NCBI GenBank assembly: GCA_020634245.1
Contig: JACKCC010000007.1
Coordinates: forward strand, 62,001-126,000
Direction: 5' to 3'
Source: Ardenticatenaceae bacterium
GTDB taxonomy: Bacteria > Chloroflexota > Anaerolineae > Promineifilales > Promineifilaceae
Length of the DNA: 64,000 nt
Shown: positions 53,746 to 62,387 of the stretch, one piece after another
How the letters are laid out: every line of letters starts with the position of its first letter
Numbering within the stretch: position 1 is the stretch's first letter
Translations under genes and position numbers: made by a program
The notes under the pieces: generated by a model
What the model was told of the DNA's origin: nothing
Database searches by the model: none
Seen by the model: the letters and a program-made list of their open reading frames with translations, nothing else

Positions 53746-53820
53746 TTAACCGCCAAGAACGCAAAGAGCGCGAAGGTTTAATCTTAAATTCTTTGTGTTC
53801 TTCGCGTCCTTTGCGGTTTA
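53746..53820. repeat. AACCGCCAAGAACGCAAAGA inverted repeat
   Basis: The left arm has TTAACCGCC, AACGCAAAGAG and CGCGAAGG. The right arm has CTTCGCGTCCTTTGCGGTTTA. They fold with a 23-nt AT-rich loop. The CGCAAAGxxCGCGAAG text is a repeat style met between genes in many bacteria. It could end the TPR transcript. Confidence 0.55.
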
Positions 53821-53935
53821 TGAATGCGCGCTCATATTCTGATTAAATCCCCATTTCCCCGTTACTTCTGGCGGCATGCAGTCACTTATGGGCAAAACAT
53901 CATATATTCAGCAAGGAATTGTAAGGAAAATAATT

Positions 53936-54697
53936 ATGAAAACTTTACCCCAAAAAGCACGTTTACCTCTTTTAGTTTTACCGGTAATTGCCGTGACATT
54001 GTTGAGTTTGTTTGCTCTGTTAACGGCCGTGACCAATGCCGCCGCCGCCAGTGAACCGGGCGATGCTCTGTATGCCCTGCGCCAACCAGCGCTGGAACTA
54101 CAACAATACACATTTACCTCTGACCCGGCGGAACGGGCCAATATCGACATGCAGTTGACCCCAACATCGACAGCAATCCCAGGGCAATCTGCTGGACAAA
54201 ATGAGCTGGTCATTCCGGCATTTGACAACAGCGCCAACAGCAATGACGACGGCTTCAACAGTAACGACGATAACAGCGCTAACAGCAATGAGGACAACGT
54301 TAACAGTAATGATAATGCCAACCATAACGATGATGGCAGCTTCAACAGCAACGATGACGATAGCGCTAACAGCAACGACGATAACAGTGTCAACAGCAAC
54401 GACAATAGCAGCGTCAACAGCAACGATGACGATGGCGCTAACAGCAACGATGATGACAGTGCCAACAGTAACGATGGTGGCAGCACAAACAGCAGTGACG
54501 ATGACCATGACAACGGCAATGATGACCATTCCGGGTCAGGCAAAAATGACAACGGCGATGACAGTTCAAATGGCAATAACGGTAACAATGGAAACAGCAA
54601 TGATGATAACTCCGGGTCAGGTAAAAACGACAACGATGATGATCATTCTGGCTCTGGTCACAGTGGTGGCGATGATAATCGCAACGACAACGATTAA
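53936..54697 (+). CDS. DUF5667-like secreted protein with NSNDD octapeptide repeats
   Basis: 253 residues. A signal peptide or anchor (LPLLVLPVIAVTLLSLFALLTAV) is followed by EPGDALYALRQPALELQQYTF and DPAERANIDMQL, the DUF5667 signature. From about residue 95 on the chain is an Asp/Asn-rich tail built of about ten 7-8 residue repeats starting NSNDD. It resembles the protein at 45137-46045 but lacks the cytoplasmic N-terminus. AAGGAAAAT lies 4 nt before the ATG at 53936. The acidic repeat array could bind calcium or act as a surface spacer; this is inference. No ACGGCCGT octamer occurs in the tail. Confidence 0.78.
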   Translation: MKTLPQKARLPLLVLPVIAVTLLSLFALLTAVTNAAAASEPGDALYALRQPALELQQYTFTSDPAERANIDMQLTPTSTAIPGQSAGQNELVIPAFDNSANSNDDGFNSNDDNSANSNEDNVNSNDNANHNDDGSFNSNDDDSANSNDDNSVNSNDNSSVNSNDDDGANSNDDDSANSNDGGSTNSSDDDHDNGNDDHSGSGKNDNGDDSSNGNNGNNGNSNDDNSGSGKNDNDDDHSGSGHSGGDDNRNDND

Positions 54698-54703
54698 TTC
54701 AGC

Positions 54704-56236
54704 ATGGTTGACCAATTCCCAATTCTGGTTTCACGCTCCCGGCGTGGAAATTCAATAATAAAGTGGCTGGCCGTCCCCGCAAACTGGACGGCCGTTGCTG
54801 CCTTTATCCTGCCATTTGTGTTATACCTTCTCACCCTAGCTCCAACCATCTACAACCTGGACAGCGCCGAATTTACAACGGCCGTAGCCACCAACGGCCT
54901 CATTCGTGCTACCGGTTACCCGCTCTATTTGCTCCTGGGCAACTTGTGGTCGTGGTTGCCACTGCCTGGTGACATGGGCTACCGGATGAACTTGTTTTCC
55001 GCTTTCAACGGAGCTGTCACCATCCTGTTGGCCGAGCGAATCATGCGGCGGCTGGGTGTGGGAACGTGGGCACGGCTGGCGGCGGTGGGTCTGTTAGCCA
55101 CTGCGCCATACTTCTGGGCGCTTTCTCTCATTGCTGAAGTGTATACCCTGCATACGGCGCTCATGGCTGGTGTCATCCTGGCCCTCCTGCGCTGGGCCGA
55201 TGTGCCCACGCCGCTGCGCCTGGCGTTGCCCATCCTGCTTATGACCCTCAGCCTGGGCAATCACGCCGCCACAATCTTGCTCGTGCCGGCTTGCCTCTGG
55301 TTTGTATTGACCTGTCATCCCCGGCAAATGCTGCAATCTCGTGTCTGGGCGGCTGCGCTGGGTGCTGTTTTGTTGGGCAGCACAGTTTTTCTGCTGCTGC
55401 CTATCCGCTATACGACCCAACCTGTTTTTAACTATGCCGGACAGTACGATGCGGCCGGTGTCTTTCAGCCAGCTAATCTGCAAACCCTGGCCGGCGTCTG
55501 GTGGCTGATAACCGGCCAGACTTTTGCCGGACAGATGTTTGGCTACCGGCTGGCCGACATGTGGCCGCAAGCAACCGGTTTTGGAGTGCAGTTGTGGACG
55601 GCCTTTTTCGCCATCGGCGTGGGGCCGGGCGTGGCCGGAGCGCTGGCTCTTTTGCGGCGCGATTGGCGCAGCGGCGGGATGCTGCTGTTGATGTTTCTGG
55701 CCAACACAATCTTTTATATCAACTACCGCGTCGTCGATAAAAACACGATGTTTTTGCCGGCTTACCTGATTTTTGCCCTATGGGTGGGGGTTGGATACCA
55801 GCTTTTGCTGGATTGGGCGGCGCAGCAGGAACGGCCGTTTCCTTCCCCCCAATTTATCCGCTATGTGATAGTCGGGGCCGTCGTCCTGGCTGCCGGGTTC
55901 AACTGGCGGCTGGTTGACCTGTCCGACGACTGGAGCACCCGCAAGCAGGCAGAAACCATCTTGAGCCTGGTAGAGCCGGATGCTTTGGTTTTTGGCTGGT
56001 GGGATACAGCCCCATCTATCCAATATCTGCAACTGGTAGAAGGAGTAAGACCTGATGTCACCGTGATTAATCGTTTTTTGATCAGCCCGGAGGATATGAA
56101 CCAGCTCATTTTGACTGAATTGGATCGCCGTCCGGTCTATATCAACAATCCATCTATTGAACTTTTACAGCGGACAACGGCCGTTGCCGTAGGACCGCTC
56201 TATCGTTTGGAATCCCGCAGTGTGGGTTCCGAATAA
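54704..56236 (+). CDS. DUF2723/TMEM260-like polytopic membrane protein (probable lipid-linked-sugar glycosyltransferase)
   Basis: 510 residues, about ten to twelve hydrophobic segments. The first luminal loop has LAPTIYNLDSAEFTTAVATNGLIRATGYPLYLLLGNLWSWLP, the conserved acidic and GYPLY elements of the DUF2723 family, whose eukaryotic member TMEM260 is an O-mannosyltransferase of the GT-C fold. The C-terminal soluble part includes DALVFGWWDTAPSIQYLQLVEGVRPDVTVINRF. Starting 7 bp after the preceding stop with no own ribosome-binding site, it is probably coupled to it. A role in glycosylating secreted proteins of this locus is plausible. Confidence 0.85.
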   Translation: MVDQFPILVSRSRRGNSIIKWLAVPANWTAVAAFILPFVLYLLTLAPTIYNLDSAEFTTAVATNGLIRATGYPLYLLLGNLWSWLPLPGDMGYRMNLFSAFNGAVTILLAERIMRRLGVGTWARLAAVGLLATAPYFWALSLIAEVYTLHTALMAGVILALLRWADVPTPLRLALPILLMTLSLGNHAATILLVPACLWFVLTCHPRQMLQSRVWAAALGAVLLGSTVFLLLPIRYTTQPVFNYAGQYDAAGVFQPANLQTLAGVWWLITGQTFAGQMFGYRLADMWPQATGFGVQLWTAFFAIGVGPGVAGALALLRRDWRSGGMLLLMFLANTIFYINYRVVDKNTMFLPAYLIFALWVGVGYQLLLDWAAQQERPFPSPQFIRYVIVGAVVLAAGFNWRLVDLSDDWSTRKQAETILSLVEPDALVFGWWDTAPSIQYLQLVEGVRPDVTVINRFLISPEDMNQLILTELDRRPVYINNPSIELLQRTTAVAVGPLYRLESRSVGSE

Positions 56237-56255
56237 TCAGTTTGAGGAGGTTTCA

Positions 56256-56735
56256 ATGAGTCAATTGAAGCGAGAAGGTATTCATCGAATATTGCTAATT
56301 GTGCTTATCATGTCAGCCGGACTGGTCATGATCCCGTTTATCGACATGCCAGCGACGGCTATCGGCTGGGAACTGTTTGCCGGTGTGTACACGCCGGTGC
56401 TGGATGTTAATGCAACTTCGGGGGCATCGGGCAGCGTGTTTTACTTCACCGGCAGTAATTATCCGCCCAACAGTCCGGCTACCGTTTACGTCGATGGCAA
56501 TCCGGTCGGCGTGCTGACCACTGATGGCAGCGGGTCAGCAGCCTTCTTCGTCAACACATTGGGCGCGGCAGCCGGAACATATAACGTGACGCTGGAAGCC
56601 AATATCAACGCCTCGGCAACCCGAAGCATTGAATTGGTGAGCAGTGGTTCAACCGTATCCCCACCACCAGGGGCAACCGGCACAACCGTCTTCATCAACG
56701 ACGTCATTTTCTTACCAATTATTCAATCAAACTAA
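56256..56735 (+). CDS. Small secreted beta-sandwich protein with terminal FLP-type motif
   Basis: 159 residues. A signal peptide (ILLIVLIMSAGLVMIPFIDMPATA) is followed by one domain resembling an IPT/Ig-like fold (VFYFTGSNYPPNSPATVYVDGNPVGVLTTDGSGSAAFFV), a Pro-rich linker, and the C-terminus TTVFINDVIFLPIIQSN. The final hydrophobic LP motif resembles the ends of the giant protein and the motif in the cadherin protein. GAGGAGG lies 5 nt before the ATG at 56256. Function unknown. Confidence 0.75.
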   Translation: MSQLKREGIHRILLIVLIMSAGLVMIPFIDMPATAIGWELFAGVYTPVLDVNATSGASGSVFYFTGSNYPPNSPATVYVDGNPVGVLTTDGSGSAAFFVNTLGAAAGTYNVTLEANINASATRSIELVSSGSTVSPPPGATGTTVFINDVIFLPIIQSN

Positions 56736-56745
56736 CATGCAGTCT

Positions 56746-56784
56746 GGCGGGCAGAGATCAGGCAATACTTGATCTCTGCCTGCC
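56746..56784 (+). repeat. 15-bp hairpin GGCGGGCAGAGATCA/TGATCTCTGCCTGCC
   Basis: One mismatch and a 9-nt loop. It lies between the small secreted protein and the PIG-V-like gene, immediately before the latter's ribosome-binding site. No T run. It could slow transcription or protect the upstream mRNA end. Confidence 0.55.
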
Positions 56785-56798
56785 CCCTGGAGGCGGAA

Positions 56799-58004
56799 AT
56801 GGAATTGGGTAAACAAAAACAAGACGACCGTTTATTTGAATGGCCAAAACAGATCGTCATTGCCCGTTGGATATGGCTGCCAATGCTGCTCTCTGTCGTA
56901 ACTCGATTGGGGATTGCCCTCATTGCTTACTTATCCGTTCCGCTCATCAACGATTCGACCGCGACGCCGCCTTATCATCTGCGGGGCACGGAGAACGTGC
57001 TGCTGGATGTGTTTGGCAGCCGCTGGGATACCGGTTTTTACATCAGCATTGTCGAGGAAGGATACAAATTTGAGGGTGTGCCGCTGCCATCGGTGGCCTT
57101 TTTCCCGCTGCTGCCGCTGTTGATGCGCGGGGTTCTGCCATTGGTAGGGGATGCGGCCGTGGCGGGAATTTTGGTCAGTAATCTGGCGCTGCTGCTGGCA
57201 GCAATTCTGTTTTACCGGCTAGTGGCAGAGGCGTATGACGCGGCAACAGCGGACCGGGCTGTCTGGTATTTGTTGATTTTCCCGACGGCGTTTTTTGGCA
57301 CGGCCATTTACTCCGAATCCCTCTTTTTGCTGACGGCGATTGGAGCATGGCACTCTGCCCGGCACGGCCGTTGGGGTGTGGCTGCTATTTTTGCTGCTGC
57401 TGCCGGGCTGACCCGGCTGGTGGGTGTGATTGTTATCCCCCTCATGTTGTGGGAGTGGTGGGGGCAAATGAGAGGGATGGTGGATGAGCAACGGCCGTCT
57501 CTCATCACTTTGCCCGCCGTTTTTGCGCCGCTGGCCGGGCTGGGTGCGTTTATGGCTTACTTGTGGCGCGTTTTTGGCGATCCGCTGGCCTTTGTGCATG
57601 GCGCAGCAGCCTGGGAACGGCAGCCGCAGTCGATTTTCCTGACGCTGGCAGAATTGCTGCAAAGACCGGCTGGTGGGTGGGGAACGGCCGTGCTCGCCGG
57701 CCAGATTCACATCGATAACTGGCTGGATTGGGGTCTGGCAATGCTGTTTCTGGTACTGGGCCTGTTCTTGCTCAGCAAAAAGCGTTATGGAGAAGCCGCT
57801 TTTGTCCTGCTGGGTGTACTCATCCCCCTCAATTCAGGTTTACTGATGAGTTTACGCCGCTACGTCTGGGTGTTATTCCCGGCTTTTATTTTGCTGGCCC
57901 AATGGGGGAAACGGCCGTCTATCGACAAATTTATTACCACCTTCTCGCTTTTGGGGCTGGCATTATTCACGGCGCTGTTTGCCAATGGCTATTGGGTTGG
58001 CTAA
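56799..58004 (+). CDS. PIG-V-like polytopic mannosyltransferase
   Basis: 401 residues, about ten hydrophobic segments. After the first helix comes FGSRWDTGFYISIVEEGYKF, matching the WD(A/T)xxY acidic loop of PIG-V/GT-C mannosyltransferases that use polyprenyl-phosphate mannose. Further hallmarks are FPLLPLLMRGVL, LIFPTAFFGTAIYSESLFLL and GLTRLVGVIVIPLMLWEW. Substrate unknown. GGAGGCGG lies 4-6 nt before the ATG at 56799. It closes the run of plus-strand surface-glycan genes and probably works with the DUF2723 protein. Confidence 0.87.
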   Translation: MELGKQKQDDRLFEWPKQIVIARWIWLPMLLSVVTRLGIALIAYLSVPLINDSTATPPYHLRGTENVLLDVFGSRWDTGFYISIVEEGYKFEGVPLPSVAFFPLLPLLMRGVLPLVGDAAVAGILVSNLALLLAAILFYRLVAEAYDAATADRAVWYLLIFPTAFFGTAIYSESLFLLTAIGAWHSARHGRWGVAAIFAAAAGLTRLVGVIVIPLMLWEWWGQMRGMVDEQRPSLITLPAVFAPLAGLGAFMAYLWRVFGDPLAFVHGAAAWERQPQSIFLTLAELLQRPAGGWGTAVLAGQIHIDNWLDWGLAMLFLVLGLFLLSKKRYGEAAFVLLGVLIPLNSGLLMSLRRYVWVLFPAFILLAQWGKRPSIDKFITTFSLLGLALFTALFANGYWVG

Positions 58005-58048
58005 CAGGCTGAAACCTGCATCAATTTCTGAATTTATACCATCTCCAC

Positions 58049-58834
58049 TTATTCCACGGCCGTTGCCACAAAATCAATCTCCAACAGCACTGCTTCAGCA
58101 ACATCAGCTACCCCTTCCACTTCGGGGATGACCAGGTTAAAGTCGGCGCGCTGCACGGTGGTGACGGCCGTTCCCGCCAACTGAGTCTCGGATACGGCCG
58201 TTGCCGTCACGTCAAACACAACTGTCTGAGTGATGTCGCGGATGGTCAGATCGCCGGTAATCTGAAAGGTGAGTGTGTCACCGGGAACGGCCGTGTCCGG
58301 CAGGCCGCTGATAGCTGTGGGCGTAAAGGTGATGAATTCATAAGCATCCGTTTCCAAAATCACGTTACGGATAGCCCGGTTACGAAAATTGTTGTCAGTA
58401 GCCAGTGTGCGGGCATTGACCTGGATCACGCCTACCTGCGCCGTACTTAAAACGGCCAAATCAACGCCAATCTGGCCCGCCACCTGATCGGTCGCTCCGA
58501 CAACCGTCTTCGGCTCGCCACGCAGCATTTCGTCCAGCGTAAAACGCACTTCTGATTCAGCCTGATTGATCTCGAAAATGATTGGCCCGACGGCTGGCGC
58601 TGCTGTTGGTTCGACCGGTTCTTGAACGGGAACGGCCGTACTGAGCGCAGTCGAAACGGCCGTTGCCTCCGGTTCAGGTACTTCAGTCGGGGCCAGGTCC
58701 AATTCCAAAGGAACACTGCTAATTGGTGCGCTGGCCGCTTCCGGCTCGCCGAGAACAAAATTGAACGCCCAGGCCCCGGCAGCGAGGACAATAAGTGCGG
58801 CTATTCCCAATAAAACATTGCGATTTTGCATCAT
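58049..58834 (-). CDS. YceI-family lipocalin-like protein with N-terminal anchor
   Basis: 261 residues. An N-terminal signal-anchor (VLLGIAALIVLAAGAWAF) and a Pro/Thr/Val-rich linker lead to a YceI domain from about residue 88: FEINQAESEVRFTLDEMLRGEPKTVVGATDQVAGQIGVDL, VIQVNARTLATDNNFRNRAIRNVIL, and TGDLTIRDITQTVVFDVTATAV. YceI proteins bind polyisoprenoid or amphiphilic lipids; the fold is clear, the ligand is not. GGAGG lies 5 nt before ATG 58834. It is divergent from the ECF sigma/anti-sigma pair and may be in that regulon. Six ACGGCCGT octamers lie within, many in the linker. Confidence 0.88.
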   Translation of the reverse strand: MMQNRNVLLGIAALIVLAAGAWAFNFVLGEPEAASAPISSVPLELDLAPTEVPEPEATAVSTALSTAVPVQEPVEPTAAPAVGPIIFEINQAESEVRFTLDEMLRGEPKTVVGATDQVAGQIGVDLAVLSTAQVGVIQVNARTLATDNNFRNRAIRNVILETDAYEFITFTPTAISGLPDTAVPGDTLTFQITGDLTIRDITQTVVFDVTATAVSETQLAGTAVTTVQRADFNLVIPEVEGVADVAEAVLLEIDFVATAVE

Positions 58835-58987
58835 AAAAACCTCCAAATATTTAGAGCCCGTTTTGAACTTGTTAACACCTACGCACTCAATTCCTGATCG
58901 GATGTTTTATGAGACAAAACTCATCTAAATTGGCTAACGGTGCGTATGTACTAATGTGAAGAAACAACCAGAAAGGACAAATGACCG

Positions 58988-59638
58988 ATGACGCTGGCCC
59001 CAACAGTTGGTAACAATTCCCTGCTCAAAGTAGAATATTGGCGGATGAAGAACTCAATCAGGGGATTGGACCCACACGTCAATATCACCCATTTAGACGA
59101 TTCAACCTTAATGGCCCGTATCGCGCAGGGGCAGGAAGCGGCGCTGAGCGAACTGTACGATCGCTACTGTCGTCTGGTGATGAGCGTAGCTTTTGGCGTT
59201 GTCCGTAACCGAGAAACGGCTGAAGAAGTGACCCTGGACATTTTCACCAGCGTCTGGGAAAAAGCGGCGACGTATGACGATAACCAGGCGCGTGTCAGCA
59301 CCTGGCTGACGCGGATGGCGCGTAATCGGGCTATCGACCGGCTGCGGCGGGAAAAGGTACGGCCGTCCCAAAACAGTGTGAGCTGGGCTGAAATGCCGGT
59401 TGAACCGGTCCTGGACGAGACAAATGACCCGGAAACGGCCGTCCACCTCAATCTGGAACAGCAGCGGGTACGAACGGCCGTAGCCAGCCTGTCCGCCCCG
59501 CAGCAAGAAGCGCTGTCTCTGGCCTATTTCCAAGGTTACAGCCACAGCGAGATCGCCGAAGCGCTCAACGAACCCCTGGGAACCGTCAAAGGCCGCATCC
59601 GCGCCGGGATGCAGAAACTGCGTGATTTATTAGAGTAG
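58988..59638 (+). CDS. ECF sigma factor (SigK-like group)
   Basis: 216 residues. Region 2: ALSELYDRYCRLVMSVAFGVVRNRETAEEVTLDIFTSVWEKAATYD and STWLTRMARNRAIDRLRREK. Region 4: LSAPQQEALSLAYFQGYSHSEIAEALNEPLGTVKGRIRAGMQKLRDLL. About 35 extra residues precede region 2. AAAGGA lies about 9 nt before the ATG at 58988. The anti-sigma gene follows within 75 bp. Between YceI and this gene lies a small ATGAG/CTCAT hairpin (58909-58924) that may be regulatory. Confidence 0.94.
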   Translation: MTLAPTVGNNSLLKVEYWRMKNSIRGLDPHVNITHLDDSTLMARIAQGQEAALSELYDRYCRLVMSVAFGVVRNRETAEEVTLDIFTSVWEKAATYDDNQARVSTWLTRMARNRAIDRLRREKVRPSQNSVSWAEMPVEPVLDETNDPETAVHLNLEQQRVRTAVASLSAPQQEALSLAYFQGYSHSEIAEALNEPLGTVKGRIRAGMQKLRDLLE

Positions 59639-59712
59639 GCGATAAATGATCATCCAACATAATTTTCGTTACGTATAATTAAGAAAGAGACATTTTTGAA
59701 GAGTTGGCCAAG

Positions 59713-60441
59713 ATGCAGCAGACAGAACACCAGACAATAATCGATTTAATTCCGGCTTATGCTCTTAACAGCCTGGATGCCGAAGATGCGGAAATGGTTG
59801 CTCAGCATTTGGCAGCTTGCCCCGACTGCCAGGCGGAATTGGCCGCGTTTGCCGGGGTCGTTGATGCTTTGCCCCTGGCCGCAGCCGATGTCGAACCATC
59901 GACCGCCTTGAAAGAGCAGTTGATGCGGCAGATTCGGGTCAAGACGGGGGAAGAAACGGCCGTTTCCCCCCAAACCACCCCGCCAACAATCTGGCAGCAA
60001 TTCATCCGCGCCTTATCCGATTTTATCGCCGGGCCGCGCTGGCAGCCGGCGGCCGTGTTGGCCGTTCTGGTTTTGCTCATCGGCAGTTTTTTCATCTGGC
60101 AGCGGGCCAGTGTGCCGCCTACCCAATTTGTCCTTACCGCGACTGAGGCTGCACCAGAGGCGCAAGGGATTATTGAAGTGATGGGCGACGGCCGTCAAGC
60201 CACCCTCACCGTTACTGGCCTGCCCGAACTGGACCCGGCCAATCAATACCAGCTCTGGCTCATCCAAGACGGCCAGCGCACCAGCGGCGGCATCTTCTCC
60301 GTCCAGGCTGATGGCTCGCAAACAATAACGATTGATGCCCCCCAACCGCTGCCCGATTACGCCGCCTTTGGCATCACCATCGAACCGGCCGGTGGCAGCC
60401 CTGGCCCCACCGGCGAACGCGTCCTGGGGTTTAATTTGTAA
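59713..60441 (+). CDS. RskA-type anti-sigma factor
   Basis: 242 residues. The cytoplasmic N-terminus holds the zinc-associated anti-sigma motif, H...C..C in QHLAACPDCQAELAAF, then a membrane helix (AAVLAVLVLLIGSFFIW). The outer C-terminal domain is the anti-sigma-K/RskA domain (GLPELDPANQYQLWLIQDGQRTSGGIFSVQADGSQTITI). It would hold the upstream sigma factor at the membrane until regulated proteolysis. ATG 59713 is preferred (AAGAG about 9 nt upstream); a TTG at 59704 is in frame. Confidence 0.92.
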   Translation: MQQTEHQTIIDLIPAYALNSLDAEDAEMVAQHLAACPDCQAELAAFAGVVDALPLAAADVEPSTALKEQLMRQIRVKTGEETAVSPQTTPPTIWQQFIRALSDFIAGPRWQPAAVLAVLVLLIGSFFIWQRASVPPTQFVLTATEAAPEAQGIIEVMGDGRQATLTVTGLPELDPANQYQLWLIQDGQRTSGGIFSVQADGSQTITIDAPQPLPDYAAFGITIEPAGGSPGPTGERVLGFNL

Positions 60442-60442
60442 C

Positions 60443-60495
60443 GAATGGCGAGCGGCGAATGACCTGCCACTCGCCACCTGCCACTTGCCACTCCG
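60443..60495. repeat. Near-tandem GCCACTCGCCACCTGCCACTT repeat
   Basis: A GGCGAGCGGCGAAT start is followed by CTGCCACTCGCCACCTGCC and TTGCCACTCC. The repeated 7-8 bp units and partial self-complementarity (GGCGAGC...CTCGCC) place it in the same style as the rarA inserts. It fills the gap after the anti-sigma gene. Confidence 0.5.
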
Positions 60496-60637
60496 TCTCA
60501 TCTTCTTTTCATCTCCCCGGCCATTTTCAACCAATTTCCCCATCTATTCATCCAATCACGCTCGCTTTGCGTAAGCGTAAATACAACGCCTCATCGGGCA
60601 TCGTGAATATCAGCAAGTAGCGATAGGAGTGAACAAG

Positions 60638-62215
60638 ATGAATAAACGATTGGGATTATTGATTGGATTAATCATTGTAATGCTGGTCTTGGTCGCCTGT
60701 GGTGGGTCAACGGCCGTGCCCACCGCCACACCAGAACCAGAACCAACGGCCGTACCTATTCAGGAAGAAGTGGTAGAAGAAGAACCGGAAGTGGTGGAAA
60801 CGGCTGTGACCAATGCCGTCACCGTCTCTGACCAGGAATTAACCGCTGACAACACCGTTACTATCGACAGCGTGACCGCCGATGTGGCCGGTTGGTTAGT
60901 TGTTCACGCCCAGGCCGATGGCAAACCGGGCCCCATTCTTGGCTATGCCCCCGTCCAAGCCGGTGATAACAGCGATGTGGTCGTGCAAATTGACCCTGCT
61001 GGCACTACCGAAACCCTTTACGCCATGCTCCACGTTGACGCCGGAACCATTGGCGAATACGAATTCCCCGGCGACGACGGTCCGGCCACAGATGCCGCTG
61101 GCAGCATCGTCACCCCGCCCTTTAACCTCACCGGTGGATTAGCCGCCGACCCCATCATCATGCTGGCCGAAAGCAGCACATTAGGCAGCTATCTCACCGA
61201 TGCTGCCGGCATGACCCTCTACACCTTTTCCCGCGATGTCCCCGGCACCAGCAACTGCTACGACCAATGTGCCATTGCCTAGCCGCCGCTGTTGGTCGAA
61301 AACGACGCAGCACTGACCGCTGGTGAAGGCCTTTCCGGCAAATTGGGCACCACCACCCGCGACGACAACACCATTCAAGTCACCTACAACGGCTGGCCGC
61401 TCTACTATTGGATTAACGATGAAGCGCCCGGCGACACCACCGGTCACAACGTGGGCAACGTTTGGGCCGTGGCTTATCCCGAAACGCTGGTTTTCCTCAG
61501 CAGCAATGAAGAACTGGGCAGCTTCCTGGTTGACGGCGCGGGTATGACCCTGTACCGCTTTAACCCCGATGAGCCGGGCGTGAGTAACTGCTACGATCAA
61601 TGCGCCGTTAACTGGCCGCCGCTGTTGGTCGAAGACGGCCAGATGCCAACCGGAAATGCCGGTGTCATCGGGCAGTTGGGTACAACCGAGCGGGATGATG
61701 GCACAATTCAAGTGACTTATGAGGGGATGCCGCTTTATTACTGGGTGAACGACGAAACACCAGGCGATACGACCGGGCAAGGAGTCAACGATGTCTGGTT
61801 TGTGGTGCCGCCATATTCGGTTCGTATCGGCAGCAGTGAGGAGTTGGGCGATTTCCTGGTGGACGCTAATGGAATGACGTTGTATATGTTTACAAACGAT
61901 GAAGCCAACGTCAGCAACTGCTACGACCAATGTGCCGTCAATTGGCCGCCGCTGCTAGTGCAGGCGGGCGAGGTGCCAGTGCCCGGTTTTGGGGTGACTG
62001 GCGAGTTAGGCGTAACCATGCGCAATGATGAAACGCTACAAGTCACTTACAATGGTATGCCCCTTTATTACTGGGTGAATGACAATGCACTTGGCGATAC
62101 AACCGGTCAAGGGGTTAATGATGTCTGGTTTGTCGTATCACCAACAGATAATTTTGGCCGTGCAAACGCGCAAACTGTTGCCACTGTGGCTGAAGAAGGT
62201 GAACCCGATTATTAA
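60638..62215 (+). pseudogene. Lipoprotein with DUF7282-like domain and PF03640-type repeats, interrupted by an in-frame TAG
   Basis: TAGGAG 8 nt before ATG 60638 starts a lipoprotein (LVLVACGG, lipidated Cys at residue 21). A Thr/Pro/Glu linker, a DUF7282-like domain (VTVSDQELTADNTVTIDSV to AGSIVTPPFNL) and three secreted-repeat units follow, each with DxxGMTLYxF, SNCYDQCAxxWPPLL, DGTIQVTYxGMPLYYW and DVW. In the first unit the codon expected to be TGG (Trp of CAVNWPPLL) is TAG at 61280-61282; the frame is otherwise open to 62215 and the protein downstream is intact. A single G-to-A change explains it. The options are recent inactivation, stop read-through, or sequence error. Such repeat proteins are often cell-surface and possibly redox-linked. 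Confidence 0.88.
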
Positions 62216-62336
62216 TGGCCAACCAATTGCCAACCAGCGGTCTTCATTTTTCTTGAATGCTTTTATTTTGGTGGTTCTTGCATGTCTCACGGCTAATATT
62301 CAATTACTGAAGAACTGCGACTCGTCCTGTCAACAC

Positions 62337-62368
62337 AAAAGTCCTACGTCTTGGGGCGTAGGACTTTT
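62337..62368. terminator. Bidirectional terminator AAAAGTCCTACG/CGTAGGACTTTT
   Basis: A 12-bp perfect stem with an 8-nt loop, with an A run before and a T run after. It can end both the plus-strand lipoprotein transcript and the minus-strand tRNA-Lys transcript. Confidence 0.88.
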
Positions 62369-62387
62369 TATTGGATTATTATATAGG

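Noticed and set aside
54220..54690. Short-period repeats considered as CRISPR or a satellite
   Set aside because: They are codons for the NSNDD octapeptide array within an open frame with a signal peptide.
61280..61282. Pyrrolysine reading of the in-frame TAG
   Set aside because: No pyl genes or methylamine methyltransferases in the window, and later repeats have Trp at this position, which points to a TGG-to-TAG change.
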